This document shows positions 33,374-41,284 of a stretch of DNA of 51,763 bases, piece by piece (the first letter of the stretch is position 1; each line of letters begins with the position of its first letter). A program made the position numbers and the translations under genes. The DNA lies in NCBI RefSeq assembly GCF_002287235.1, contig NZ_LMVP01000002.1, positions 1 to 51,763 on the forward strand, in the 5' to 3' direction. The stretch comes from Methanosarcina spelaei. Lineage in GTDB: Archaea; Halobacteriota; Methanosarcinia; Methanosarcinales; Methanosarcinaceae. Under the pieces are notes generated by a model. It worked only from the letters and a program-made list of their open reading frames with translations, did no database searches and was not told the origin of the DNA.

Positions 33374-35758
33374 TTACCTGAGTTCCCTTGTGCTGTATCG
33401 CTTTCTGTCCAGAAGTTCCTGACGTTTGCCTTTGTTCCAGCCTTCGACCGACTGAAGGTATCCTGTAATCCTTGAGAGGTGCTGCACATTTTCGGACTTA
33501 CACTTCGGGCATCTATCCAGCAGCCCATCGGCTACGTATCCTTCATCGGTGCATACGGTCATATCCTTGGTAAAGGCAAAGTAACCTGTCTGGGTGTTCT
33601 TTGCTATATGCATGGCAAGCTCCTGAAGGCCGTCAGGATCGGGCTGTCCTTCTCCAAGCCAGACATGCATGATATTTCCGCCGTCCACAATCGGGAAGAA
33701 AGTATGTTCATACTTTATCCTTTCAGGCAGAGATATATCTGCATTAACTGGAACATGAGTCCCGTTAGTATAGTAGATTGGCAGGTCATGCGTCTGGTTC
33801 AACTCACTCTTTGCGGCCTCTAAATTCCCTTTAATTGTAAATTCGGCCTTGTCGGCATACTCTTTATGCAGGAGGTCCGAGACTGCAAAGCGCTGGGCTG
33901 TCGTTTCTGCAGGCGTTCTTGCAAGAGCAATCTCCATACCATTTTCATTTGAAAGCTTTTGAGCGTGCATTTTCATTTCAAACATAGTTCTGATAGCAAG
34001 CTTATAAGCAGCAGGAGACTCGTGGATCTGATAGCCTGTATGGTACTGGACCATTTCATTGATTCCTACTACTCCGATAGTATAGACAAGGCTTTCGAAG
34101 TCCACAGCTATAGCCCCTTTTTCCTCTGTCCCAGGATCTTTGGGACACTGGGCTGCAAAGGGAATTCTGTTCTTCTTGATCAGACTATTCATCCATCTAC
34201 GTTTGATCTTGAAAACTTCCACTCCCTGATTCATCAGGGTCTTTAGCTCATTGAAAAGTTTTTCATCATTATGTTCAGCTCTGTATGCGACCCTTGGGCA
34301 GTTTAAAGATAGGACCATCCATGAGCCCATTGAAAAGTGTTTTCCGTCCTTGAAATGAAGTTTATCATCGAACTCTTTATCATCAGTAGGATTTGCAGAA
34401 AACTGATACGCACAACATTGATAACACGAAATCCCTTCTCCTGCTCCTCTGTACTCAGGAAGCTGGTTATCAAAGTAAGGAGTCCCGAATTTAGCAGCCA
34501 GCTCAAAGGTCATCCTGTACAGCTCTTTATAAGTCGGAAGCTCAGGGTGAGCTCTATTGAATTCTTTGTCTTCTTCCATAAAGTCAGGTTCAATGGAGAT
34601 TTCGGGTTTTGGGAAGCTGAAAGGCTTGCCCCAGGCATCTCCTTCAAGCATAACATCCATAAGAGCCTTGAACCCGAGACGGACTTCTTTTTCAAATTCT
34701 CCATAAGTTCTGAGAGGAGCCTTCTTTCCGTCCCAAACTTTACCCATAGCGACAATAGGAATGTTTCTCCAGAGCTTCGGAATCCCGGGAGAAAGCTGAA
34801 CAGATGAAAAGACAGTCTGTCCGCCTCTTGCACACATCATCTGCATCATCTCATAGACGAACATCTGCATAAGTTGTTTTATCTCGGTTTCAGACTTGCC
34901 TTCAAGATAGGGAGCCATAAAAGTCAGAAAATTGTAAAAACCCTGCCCGCCTGCAAAATTTGTCTGAGCTGAACCCATAGCTTTTACAGCATGAAGGAAA
35001 GCTACTTCAGCATTCTTTGCAGGTTTTGCCACGCTTGATTGAGTTCCTACTCCGTCAGGCATGAGCCCATAGTAAAAAAAGTAACGTAGATCCCAGTCCT
35101 GGCAAAATGGTCTTGTACCCATATATTCAAGATCATGGATATGAAAATCTCCATTAAGGTGAAGGTCGGCAAGTTCTTTTGGCATCAGAAGGAGATTTTG
35201 CTCTTTGGACATTTTGTCGGCTTTTCTTTTATGTGAGGTCTCGGCGTTATTCAGCTGGTTTGCGTTATCATTTGCTTCAAAGCCGTAACCAGTATCGATT
35301 TCATAGGCGTCGTAGACCGAGGCTCCGACTCTGGTCATTATGTTTCTCCATTCAACATGCCCTCTGTCAAGCAGAATATTGTTTACTATTTCCCGGATAA
35401 GAGGACCTGAGAGAAACTTAAGATTCATCTTTTTAATGATCTTTTCTGCATCCTTCGCAATCTCAATAGCTTCTTCTTTTGTGATTGAGGGTTTATTATA
35501 GAAAACTTCGCTTAATTTTGTTTCTTTCAGAAGCTGGTTTACAATGATGTTTCTATCCCAGTTAAGAATGAAACCATCTGTCGTCCTTACCTTTGGAAGA
35601 GGGGAAACAGACAGCCCGTCAAGGGTTTTTTGCACTGGCTGGTTATCAGATAACTGGTCGTTTTTGGGGAGAGGAGAGACGGACAATTCTTCAAGCGTCT
35701 TTTGGGCTGATTGGTTGTCAGATAACTGGTAATCTGGTAAGAGAATCTCGCTTGTCAT
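33374..35758 (-). CDS. nrdD: Anaerobic (class III) ribonucleoside-triphosphate reductase
   Basis: NrdD reduces ribonucleoside triphosphates to deoxyribonucleotides in the absence of oxygen. The 794-residue protein has an ATP-cone (about residues 60-150, VRTTDGFILNWDRN), the glycyl-radical-enzyme barrel (HIHDLEYMGTRPFCQDWDLR, CYQCCAYQFS), and the C-terminal glycyl radical loop RITGYLQ after a CPKC metal site. The first 55 residues contain a direct duplication of about 26 residues (QLSDNQ..QKTL..LSVSPLPK twice), outside the conserved domains. Its neighbours are a glutaredoxin-like NrdH upstream and NrdG downstream. This matches the NrdH-dependent class III enzyme described in Methanosarcina, in which a redoxin rather than formate supplies the electrons. 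Confidence 0.96.
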   Translation of the reverse strand: MTSEILLPDYQLSDNQSAQKTLEELSVSPLPKNDQLSDNQPVQKTLDGLSVSPLPKVRTTDGFILNWDRNIIVNQLLKETKLSEVFYNKPSITKEEAIEIAKDAEKIIKKMNLKFLSGPLIREIVNNILLDRGHVEWRNIMTRVGASVYDAYEIDTGYGFEANDNANQLNNAETSHKRKADKMSKEQNLLLMPKELADLHLNGDFHIHDLEYMGTRPFCQDWDLRYFFYYGLMPDGVGTQSSVAKPAKNAEVAFLHAVKAMGSAQTNFAGGQGFYNFLTFMAPYLEGKSETEIKQLMQMFVYEMMQMMCARGGQTVFSSVQLSPGIPKLWRNIPIVAMGKVWDGKKAPLRTYGEFEKEVRLGFKALMDVMLEGDAWGKPFSFPKPEISIEPDFMEEDKEFNRAHPELPTYKELYRMTFELAAKFGTPYFDNQLPEYRGAGEGISCYQCCAYQFSANPTDDKEFDDKLHFKDGKHFSMGSWMVLSLNCPRVAYRAEHNDEKLFNELKTLMNQGVEVFKIKRRWMNSLIKKNRIPFAAQCPKDPGTEEKGAIAVDFESLVYTIGVVGINEMVQYHTGYQIHESPAAYKLAIRTMFEMKMHAQKLSNENGMEIALARTPAETTAQRFAVSDLLHKEYADKAEFTIKGNLEAAKSELNQTHDLPIYYTNGTHVPVNADISLPERIKYEHTFFPIVDGGNIMHVWLGEGQPDPDGLQELAMHIAKNTQTGYFAFTKDMTVCTDEGYVADGLLDRCPKCKSENVQHLSRITGYLQSVEGWNKGKRQELLDRKRYSTRELR

Positions 35759-35768
35759 TTTCTCATCT

Positions 35769-35808
35769 TCAGTGATTGTCTTAATTTTTCAGTGATTGTC
35801 TTAATAAT
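35769..35808. repeat. 17-bp direct repeat between nrdH and nrdD
   Basis: tcagtgattgtcttaat occurs twice back to back in the 123-bp gap between nrdH and nrdD, shortly upstream of the nrdD start. Confidence 0.75.
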
Positions 35809-35881
35809 AGAGTTTAATAATGAATTTGAAGAAATATTCATTTATTTTTAATTTCAGACCTTTATTATCACAGGATTTTCT

Positions 35882-36136
35882 TCATCGCAGGATTTCCTGG
35901 ATTTTTTCAGGGTTTACTTCTCCCCCACTGAAGATTTCCTCGTGCGTAAGGAATGTATCATTGATCTGTAAAACAGGCGCTGTCACTGTGAAGACTCCGT
36001 TGAAACGCAGTTCCGTTAGAGCTTCGGGGGTAGACATGTCGGCTACCTCAAAAGCGACTGAGTGTGCCTCCAGGAAAGTTTTTAATTTATTGCATTTCGG
36101 ACAGCGTTCCGTTGTGTATATGATTATTTTTGCCAT
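35882..36136 (-). CDS. nrdH: NrdH-type glutaredoxin-like protein
   Basis: An 84-residue thioredoxin-fold protein with the redox motif CPKC at residues 12-15 (YTTERCPKCNKLKTFL) and the cis-proline region TVTAPVLQIND. It is the first gene of the nrdH-nrdD-nrdG operon and is expected to be the direct dithiol donor for NrdD. The end DTFLTHEEIFSGGEVNPEKIQEIL is typical of these short redoxins. The start at 36136 is the only ATG fitting the fold. Confidence 0.93.
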   Translation of the reverse strand: MAKIIIYTTERCPKCNKLKTFLEAHSVAFEVADMSTPEALTELRFNGVFTVTAPVLQINDTFLTHEEIFSGGEVNPEKIQEILR

Positions 36137-36904
36137 GCTTTACGTCCCTCTGATTTTACTCTAATTTTTAATCTGATTTTTAGCTACCTTTTCTTGCATA
36201 GGGCTTGCTTCGTTCTTACACTCGTCCATACATCTCATATTTATTTCTATTGTATTCGGGGTGAGCGCGCAGGTACAGAGCGCACTACAGCATAAAACAA
36301 AGCCCCACATGGGTTACCATTCCTCAGCTAACCCTTATAGTCCCTACAAATGTGCCTTTTCAAATATCAGTCAGCAATATCGGAAAGGGGTACGGCTTCT
36401 AAAAAGTTCCCCTTTATATTGTTTTTTTCATTCTATTAAATGAAAATGACCTTTATTTTGAGGTAAATATTCTAAATGCTATTTCACTTAATAATCGTTT
36501 TTCAACTCAGCTCTGAATACAATAATCCTTTTGTCTGGATACAATAACACCCTTTTTTTGTATACAAAGACTCTCTCTTTGTTACCAAATCTGGTAATAA
36601 ATTTAAGGACTCCTGCTTTTGCAAAACTGCCATCTTTGGTTAAATCATTTCACGCACGGACGGCTTTAAGGAATATCCGCAGATGATTTGCCGGGTACAG
36701 GTACGGCTAACATGTATAAGGAATTATTCCTCGAAACTTTACAAAATATTACCAAAATATCCTTTTCATTTTCACTACTCTTATGAAATCTTTTAATTCT
36801 TAGCAAGGTTGAGGACCTATACCCGAGCATTTCTTTTATATCCCCTTATCTTTTCTATTCCTCTTAGAAAATCTTTAATTTTCCTGGAACGGTTGAAAAC
36901 CATA
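36137..36904. other. Long non-coding region between nrdH and radB
   Basis: About 770 bp between divergent genes. A 7-bp stem (AAAGGGG ... CCCCTTT) lies at about 36383-36415 at the end of a region of higher GC (36250-36420). Another GC-richer patch (36655-36715) stands out against the AT background and could be a small RNA. A 60-codon ORF at 36261-36443 has no recognisable features. The promoter of nrdH should be at the left end. Confidence 0.45.
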
Positions 36905-36955
36905 AAAAAACGTTATATCATGGGTCAGTTATATTGATCAAGTACAAAAGAGGTG
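36905..36955 (+). promoter_or_regulatory. radB promoter and ribosome-binding site
   Basis: A BRE/TATA element AAAAAACGTTATATCA at 36905-36920 puts the transcription start near 36940-36945. The Shine-Dalgarno AGGTG at 36951-36955 (within gaggtgtcatttc) is 7 nt ahead of the ATA codon at 36963. Together they place the start of translation at 36963 and not at the internal GTG (37035), which has no such site. Confidence 0.7.
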
Positions 36956-36962
36956 TCATTTC

Positions 36963-37631
36963 ATAGAGAAATTATTATCTTCCGGCTGCAAGCCCCTTGA
37001 CGAACTTCTGGAAGGAGGCTTCGAGAAAGGGATTGTGACTCAAATCTTCGGACCTGCAGGAACCGGGAAAACAAATATCTGCATTCAGCTTGCAGTGGAA
37101 TGCGTAAAACAAGGGCAGAGAGTCATCTTCATAGATACCGAAGGGCTTTCTCCTGTCCGTTTCAAACAAATTGCAGGGGAAAACGCAAAAGAAATAGCCA
37201 GAAGCATAATTATCTATGAACCCCTGAATTTTGAGGAACAATATGCGGCCGTAAGAGAGGTGGAGAAAATAGCTAGTGAGAATATCGGTCTGGTGATCCT
37301 GGATTCTGCAACCTCATACTACAGGTTCGAGCTTGAAGACGATGAGACAGGCATGAAAAGCCGCAGAGAACTTGCTAGCCAGATAGGATTTTTGCATGCT
37401 CTTGCCCGCAAATACGGTTTTGTTGCAGTCATAACTAATCAGGTGTATTCCGATATTACCTCAGGAGGGGTGCGCCCGCTTGGTGGTAGTTCTCTGGAAC
37501 ACATTTCAAAGACGATTATCCAGCTTGAAAAAACTGGCGAAGGAACCAGACGTGCCATTCTGTATAAACATCGGTCCTGCCCGGAAGGTTCGAGTGCAGA
37601 ATTTAGAATTACAGCCGAAGGTATTCGCTAA
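36963..37631 (+). CDS. radB: DNA repair and recombination protein RadB, apparent AUA start
   Basis: RadB is a RecA/Rad51-family ATPase of euryarchaea that assists RadA in recombination. From 36963 it has 222 residues, the normal length: EKLLSSGCKPLDELLEGGFE, Walker A GPAGTGKT (about 32-39), IFIDTEG, Walker B LVILDSATS, and the conserved LGGSSLEHISKT. There is no ATG, GTG or TTG in frame between the Shine-Dalgarno site and the conserved N-terminus; the codon at the expected start is ATA. The internal GTG at 37035 would remove the conserved SGCKPLDELLEGG segment. Either AUA is used for initiation or the base is a mutation or sequencing error. Confidence 0.9.
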   Translation: MEKLLSSGCKPLDELLEGGFEKGIVTQIFGPAGTGKTNICIQLAVECVKQGQRVIFIDTEGLSPVRFKQIAGENAKEIARSIIIYEPLNFEEQYAAVREVEKIASENIGLVILDSATSYYRFELEDDETGMKSRRELASQIGFLHALARKYGFVAVITNQVYSDITSGGVRPLGGSSLEHISKTIIQLEKTGEGTRRAILYKHRSCPEGSSAEFRITAEGIR

Positions 37632-37730
37632 ACTGAGAAAATTCGTTAAGTCGAAGAAATTCGTTAAGTCGAAGGAATTTGCTAAGTTGAGTAAATTCGC
37701 TGAGCTAAAGAGATTCGATAAACCGAATTA
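37623..37730. repeat. 18-bp tandem repeat seeded in the radB stop region
   Basis: Six 18-bp units of the type attcgttaagtcgaagaa start at 37623. The first contains the last two sense codons and the stop codon of radB (ATTCGCTAA...). Successive copies diverge progressively. Confidence 0.88.
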
Positions 37731-37800
37731 ATAAATCGGGAAATATTCTTAGAAGAGCTTTTTAATATCACTCTTTTGATAACTCTGGACAGAAAAACTT

Positions 37801-37826
37801 AAAACTCCCGGTATTCCGGGGGTTTT
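37801..37826. terminator. Bidirectional terminator between radB and ino1
   Basis: AAAACTCCCGG and CCGGGGGTTTT form an 11-bp stem with one G-T wobble around a TATT loop. T-runs occur on both strands, as expected between convergent genes. Confidence 0.8.
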
Positions 37827-37861
37827 AGAATTCCTTTTTACAGGAACCTCTAACCAGAATT

Positions 37862-38962
37862 TTAACGTTCTCTGGTTCCAGATATAAATTCTTCAGTCCG
37901 CCTGTAAGCTTCGTCGTCAGGGTACTGAATTGCCGGATGTTTCATAAAGTAGGAAGCAGGAGAATACAACACACCTCCGATTCCACGGTCAAGAGCTAGC
38001 TTGCAGCATCGGATTGCATCGATTACCACACCGCCGGAATTCGGAGAGTCTTCTACGGAAAGCCGTAGTTCAAGGTTCATAGGCACATCTCCAAAAAGCT
38101 TTCCTTCCATTCTCAGGAAGCAAACCTTGTTGTCTTTCTGCCAGGGAACGTAATCGCTTGGCCCAATGTGAATATTGTCGTCCTCAAGCTTCCTGGAAAG
38201 CACGGACTGCACAGCTTCGGTCTTTGATTCCCTTTTGGAAGCAAGCCTGTTCCTGTTGAGCATGTTAAGAAAGTCCGTGTTTCCTCCGGTATTGAGCTGG
38301 TATGTTCTCTCGAGTTTTACGCCTCGCTTTTCGAAAAGGTCTGCAAGAATCCTGTGCGTAATAGTAGCTCCAAGCTGGGCTTTGACATCATCACCAATAA
38401 TTGGGATATTTTTCTCCTCAAATTTTTTTGCCCATTCAGGATTGCTTGCGATAAAAACAGGCATATTATTTATGAAAGCCACACCTGCTTCAAGGGCACA
38501 CTCGGCATAAAAACGGACTGCTTCTTCAGAACCTACAGGCAGGTAATTGAGAAGCATATCGGCACCCGAGTTTTTAATTTCGTTCACTATATCGACTTTT
38601 GTGGCTTCCTGTTCCTCGCTGACAACAAAAGTTTGACTTTCCTTATAGTTCTTCATATGGTCAGAGACCCCGTCGAGAACCCTGCCCATTTTAACCTTCA
38701 CACCTGTAGACGGAACATCAGGACAAAAAACCGCTGTGCAGTTCGGGGGAGCAAAGATGGCCTCAGAAACATCTTTTCCTACCTTTCTGGCATCAATGTC
38801 AAAGGCAGCAACAACTTTAATATCTTCAGGTTTATACCCTCCAATTTCCCTGTGCATCAGTCCTATGGGTTCTTTATCCTCGGCTTTATAGTACTCAATG
38901 CCCTGTATCAAAGAGCTTGCACAGTTCCCGATTCCTGCAATTGCTATTTTTATTTTTGTCAT
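37862..38962 (-). CDS. ino1: Inositol-3-phosphate synthase
   Basis: This NAD-dependent enzyme converts glucose 6-phosphate to 1L-myo-inositol 1-phosphate, the precursor of the inositol head group of archaeal ether lipids. The 366-residue protein begins with an NAD-binding Rossmann motif ([15 protein letters not shown], about residues 8-22). It also contains [51 protein letters not shown] (active-site lysine region) and [13 protein letters not shown], all hallmarks of the actinobacterial/archaeal Ino1 group. It is convergent with radB and separated from it by a strong terminator. Confidence 0.94.
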   Translation of the reverse strand: MTKIKIAIAGIGNCASSLIQGIEYYKAEDKEPIGLMHREIGGYKPEDIKVVAAFDIDARKVGKDVSEAIFAPPNCTAVFCPDVPSTGVKVKMGRVLDGVSDHMKNYKESQTFVVSEEQEATKVDIVNEIKNSGADMLLNYLPVGSEEAVRFYAECALEAGVAFINNMPVFIASNPEWAKKFEEKNIPIIGDDVKAQLGATITHRILADLFEKRGVKLERTYQLNTGGNTDFLNMLNRNRLASKRESKTEAVQSVLSRKLEDDNIHIGPSDYVPWQKDNKVCFLRMEGKLFGDVPMNLELRLSVEDSPNSGGVVIDAIRCCKLALDRGIGGVLYSPASYFMKHPAIQYPDDEAYRRTEEFISGTRER

Positions 38963-39515
38963 AAGCGCTTACTCTCCGATGAATACCCAGATTCTCATAA
39001 ACCGCATTAATGAAATGACAGATCTCTTATGATTTTTAAATCTATAGATTCAAGGATTTACGGATTCAAGGTCCATGAAGTTTAATGATTTATATCTCTG
39101 AAAATTACGACTTCTTGTATTTTAACTATGGATTTTAAGTCTTGTCTTATTGCTCTGTTACTCTATAAATCTATTATATGTAAGTTTGCTATATGGAAAA
39201 AGGGTTTGGTTTATTTATATTTCACGTGTTACTTATTCTCTAAACAAAGTTTTTATTATGGATGCCGGCTGCCAGAAGCTTGGCTTGCCGCATTTTTCTA
39301 TTTATTTGGAGTTTAAGGATCATCTTTAATGTTGTTTTTTAAGTTTCTCAGAACACTTGGATAGTGAAACAAGAGAGTAGCTGGATAACGATAACGATAA
39401 CGAGAAGAGAGTAACGAGCCGTGTCAGTTGAATAGGTTTTTATCTTATGTGGAGCTTGAAAGAAAAGCGGAAACTTTTCCGGCAGAATCTTACGCTTATA
39501 TCGGAAAGTGATTTA
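38963..39515. other. Intergenic region upstream of the MtnA-type gene
   Basis: Divergent promoter region of ino1 and mtnA. Contains short duplications (attcaaggatttacgg attcaaggt at about 39048-39073; cgataacgataacgag at about 39385-39401). A 62-codon ORF at 39128-39316 has no support. An in-frame upstream TTG- or ATG-like extension of mtnA to 39447 is possible but not favoured. Confidence 0.45.
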
Positions 39516-40535
39516 ATGAGGACAATTGACTGGAAGGAAGAGTCCAACTCTGTGGTGCTGGTAGATCAGACCCTTCTCCCTAAAGAGTACAGGATAATAG
39601 AATGCAAAACCCTTAGTTCTCTCTGTGAGGCTATAAAATCTCTCAGGATAAGAGGCGCGCCTGCTCTAGGTGTAGCAGGAGGTTTCGGGATTGCCCTTGC
39701 AGCTTTCCTGAGTGGGGCTAGAGATTTCGAAACAATAATAAGAGACCTTAAAATTGCGGGAAAAACCCTTAAGTCAACTCGCCCTACAGCAGTAAACCTT
39801 AGCTGGGGTGTGGACAGGGTTCTGAAAGCGGTTTCGGATGCCTTTGATGTTCAAGGTGTCCGGGAAATTGCCCTTCGGGAAGCCAGGGACATTGCAGAAG
39901 AAGACGTAGTCACCAACAAGTCGATAGGTGAATCCGGAGCAGAACTCCTGAAGGACGGAGATACTGTACTTACACACTGCAATGCAGGCAGGTTAGCCTG
40001 CGTGGATTGGGGTACAGCCCTTGGGGTTGTGCGTTCGGCAATTGCTGAAGGCAAAAAGATCAAGGTTATTGCCTGTGAAACAAGACCATTGAATCAGGGA
40101 AGCAGGATCACTGCATGGGAGCTGATGCAGGATAAGATTCCAGTAACCCTTATTTCGGATTCTATGGCTGGATGGGTAATGCAGCAGGGACTTGTAGACA
40201 GTGTGCTTGTAGGAGCTGACAGGATTACCCAGGATGTCGTTTTCAACAAAATAGGTACCTATTCTCTTTCAATTCTTGCAAAAGAGCATGGTATTCCCTT
40301 TTACGTAGCAGCCCCCACCTCTACTTTCGATTTCAATGGCTGGGAAGGCAGTGTAAAGATAGAGATTCGAGACCCGGATGAGTTGCGCTTTTTCGGATCT
40401 GAACAGCTTGCTCCAAAAGACGTGGAAGTTTTCAATCCTGCTTTTGACGCAACTCCCATGGAAAATATAACTGCTATAATTACTGAGAAAGGAGTGTTTT
40501 ATCCACCTTTTCTGCTGGACGAAGTACTTGTCTGA
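39516..40535 (+). CDS. mtnA: S-methyl-5-thioribose-1-phosphate isomerase (MtnA / eIF2B-like)
   Basis: Aldose-ketose isomerase of the eIF2B-alpha fold that converts 5-methylthioribose 1-phosphate to methylthioribulose 1-phosphate in the methionine salvage pathway. From ATG 39516 it has 339 residues, the standard length. RGAPALGVAGGFG, the catalytic cysteine in THCNAGRLACVDWGTALG, ETRPLNQGSRITAWEL and the catalytic aspartate in VGADRI are all present. Upstream in-frame codons reach 39447, but the family starts at MRTIDW and a GTGAT box lies just before ATG 39516. A ribose-1,5-bisphosphate isomerase is the nearest alternative; the CNAG and GADRI contexts favour MtnA. Confidence 0.9.
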   Translation: MRTIDWKEESNSVVLVDQTLLPKEYRIIECKTLSSLCEAIKSLRIRGAPALGVAGGFGIALAAFLSGARDFETIIRDLKIAGKTLKSTRPTAVNLSWGVDRVLKAVSDAFDVQGVREIALREARDIAEEDVVTNKSIGESGAELLKDGDTVLTHCNAGRLACVDWGTALGVVRSAIAEGKKIKVIACETRPLNQGSRITAWELMQDKIPVTLISDSMAGWVMQQGLVDSVLVGADRITQDVVFNKIGTYSLSILAKEHGIPFYVAAPTSTFDFNGWEGSVKIEIRDPDELRFFGSEQLAPKDVEVFNPAFDATPMENITAIITEKGVFYPPFLLDEVLV

Positions 40536-40719
40536 AAATTGCCTGTTTCAAGAGAGTGACAAATTCCCTTCAAGTTCTTTGAGTCCTGGCTATCAAGAAG
40601 TTTCTCTGCTGGATTTATATATCAGAACTGTAAATTAGTGATCATTACCAAATTTAAGAGGAGATTTAACAGTTATTCAATGTTAATTGCAATTTGATAA
40701 TTAATTAGCAAATTTAATA

Positions 40720-40849
40720 CTAAGTAACTGTCACAAAACAGATTAGGCAAACTTTTCATAAAGTTAATTTTTAATTGGTGATAATGATCTTGAAAATCAA
40801 GGCATCCAATCGAAACTTATACATAGTTTGTTCTGTGACGACTCCTAAG
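40720..40849 (-). mobile_element. 130-bp MITE-like element, copy B
   Basis: Reverse-complement match to 9133-9262 over all 130 bp without a mismatch, bounded by CTAAG on both sides. It also lies inside an AT-rich repeat tract. Inverted termini tgtcacaaaaca / tgttctgtgac. No coding capacity. Confidence 0.88.
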
Positions 40850-40990
40850 TAGCAAATTTAATAATTAATAAGTTCAATGGTTAGTTAGTAAATTTAATAA
40901 TTAATAAGCTCAATAGTTAGTTAGTAAATTTAATGGTTAATTATCAAACTCAATAATTAATTATCAAACATCATAATTAATTAGCAGCTA
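40850..40990. repeat. AT-rich array of about 38-bp units beside the MITE
   Basis: Units like agtaaatttaataattaata agttcaatggttagtt are repeated about three times with drift, then shorten to tcaataattaattatcaaac-type units. Similar sequence occurs left of the element at 40670-40719. It ends before the Sec61-beta promoter (aaattatatcc near 41077). Confidence 0.75.
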
Positions 40991-41116
40991 TGCTAATTCT
41001 AGTTCTTAACTGTTAACTTCCACATAGTCTTTAATTATCAGCCAGAAAACCTATTACAGGCAAGTAAAGGCAGTGAAATTATATCCCAATCAATGCGCTC
41101 ACACAGGTGTTAACAC

Positions 41117-41284
41117 ATGGCTAAAAAATCAGGTTCGGGGCTCCAGTCTTCTGCAGGGCTCATGCGCTATTATGAAGCAGATAAAAATGCAGTTCAAATC
41201 CAGCCCAAGATAGTGCTTATTGTCGGTGCTATTGCTGGCATTGCAGTACTATTCTTAAGTGCTGTAAATGGTTTCTGGCCGTAA
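41117..41284 (+). CDS. secG: Preprotein translocase subunit Sec61-beta (SecG)
   Basis: The 55-residue beta subunit of the archaeal SecYE-beta translocon: a conserved cytosolic N-terminus (MAKKSGSGLQSSAGLMRYYE, then ADKNAVQIQPKIVL) and one C-terminal membrane helix (about 32-51, IVLIVGAIAGIAVLFLSAV). It has a ribosome-binding site (AGGTG) 9 nt upstream and a TATA-like aaattatatcc about 40 bp before the start. The downstream hydrolase gene overlaps its last 17 bases if read from 41268, which suggests co-transcription. Confidence 0.95.
   Translation: MAKKSGSGLQSSAGLMRYYEADKNAVQIQPKIVLIVGAIAGIAVLFLSAVNGFWP

Noticed and set aside
36261-36443. 60-codon plus-strand ORF between nrdH and radB
   Set aside because: No ribosome-binding site or recognisable motif. 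It overlaps a hairpin and is better seen as non-coding.
37480-37731. 83-codon ORF overlapping the end of radB with Lys/Phe repeats
   Set aside because: It is a frame shadow of radB that runs into the 18-bp tandem array. The repeats in the protein only reflect the DNA array.
39128-39316. 62-codon hydrophobic plus-strand ORF upstream of mtnA
   Set aside because: Composition reflects AT-rich DNA; no start signal and no domain.
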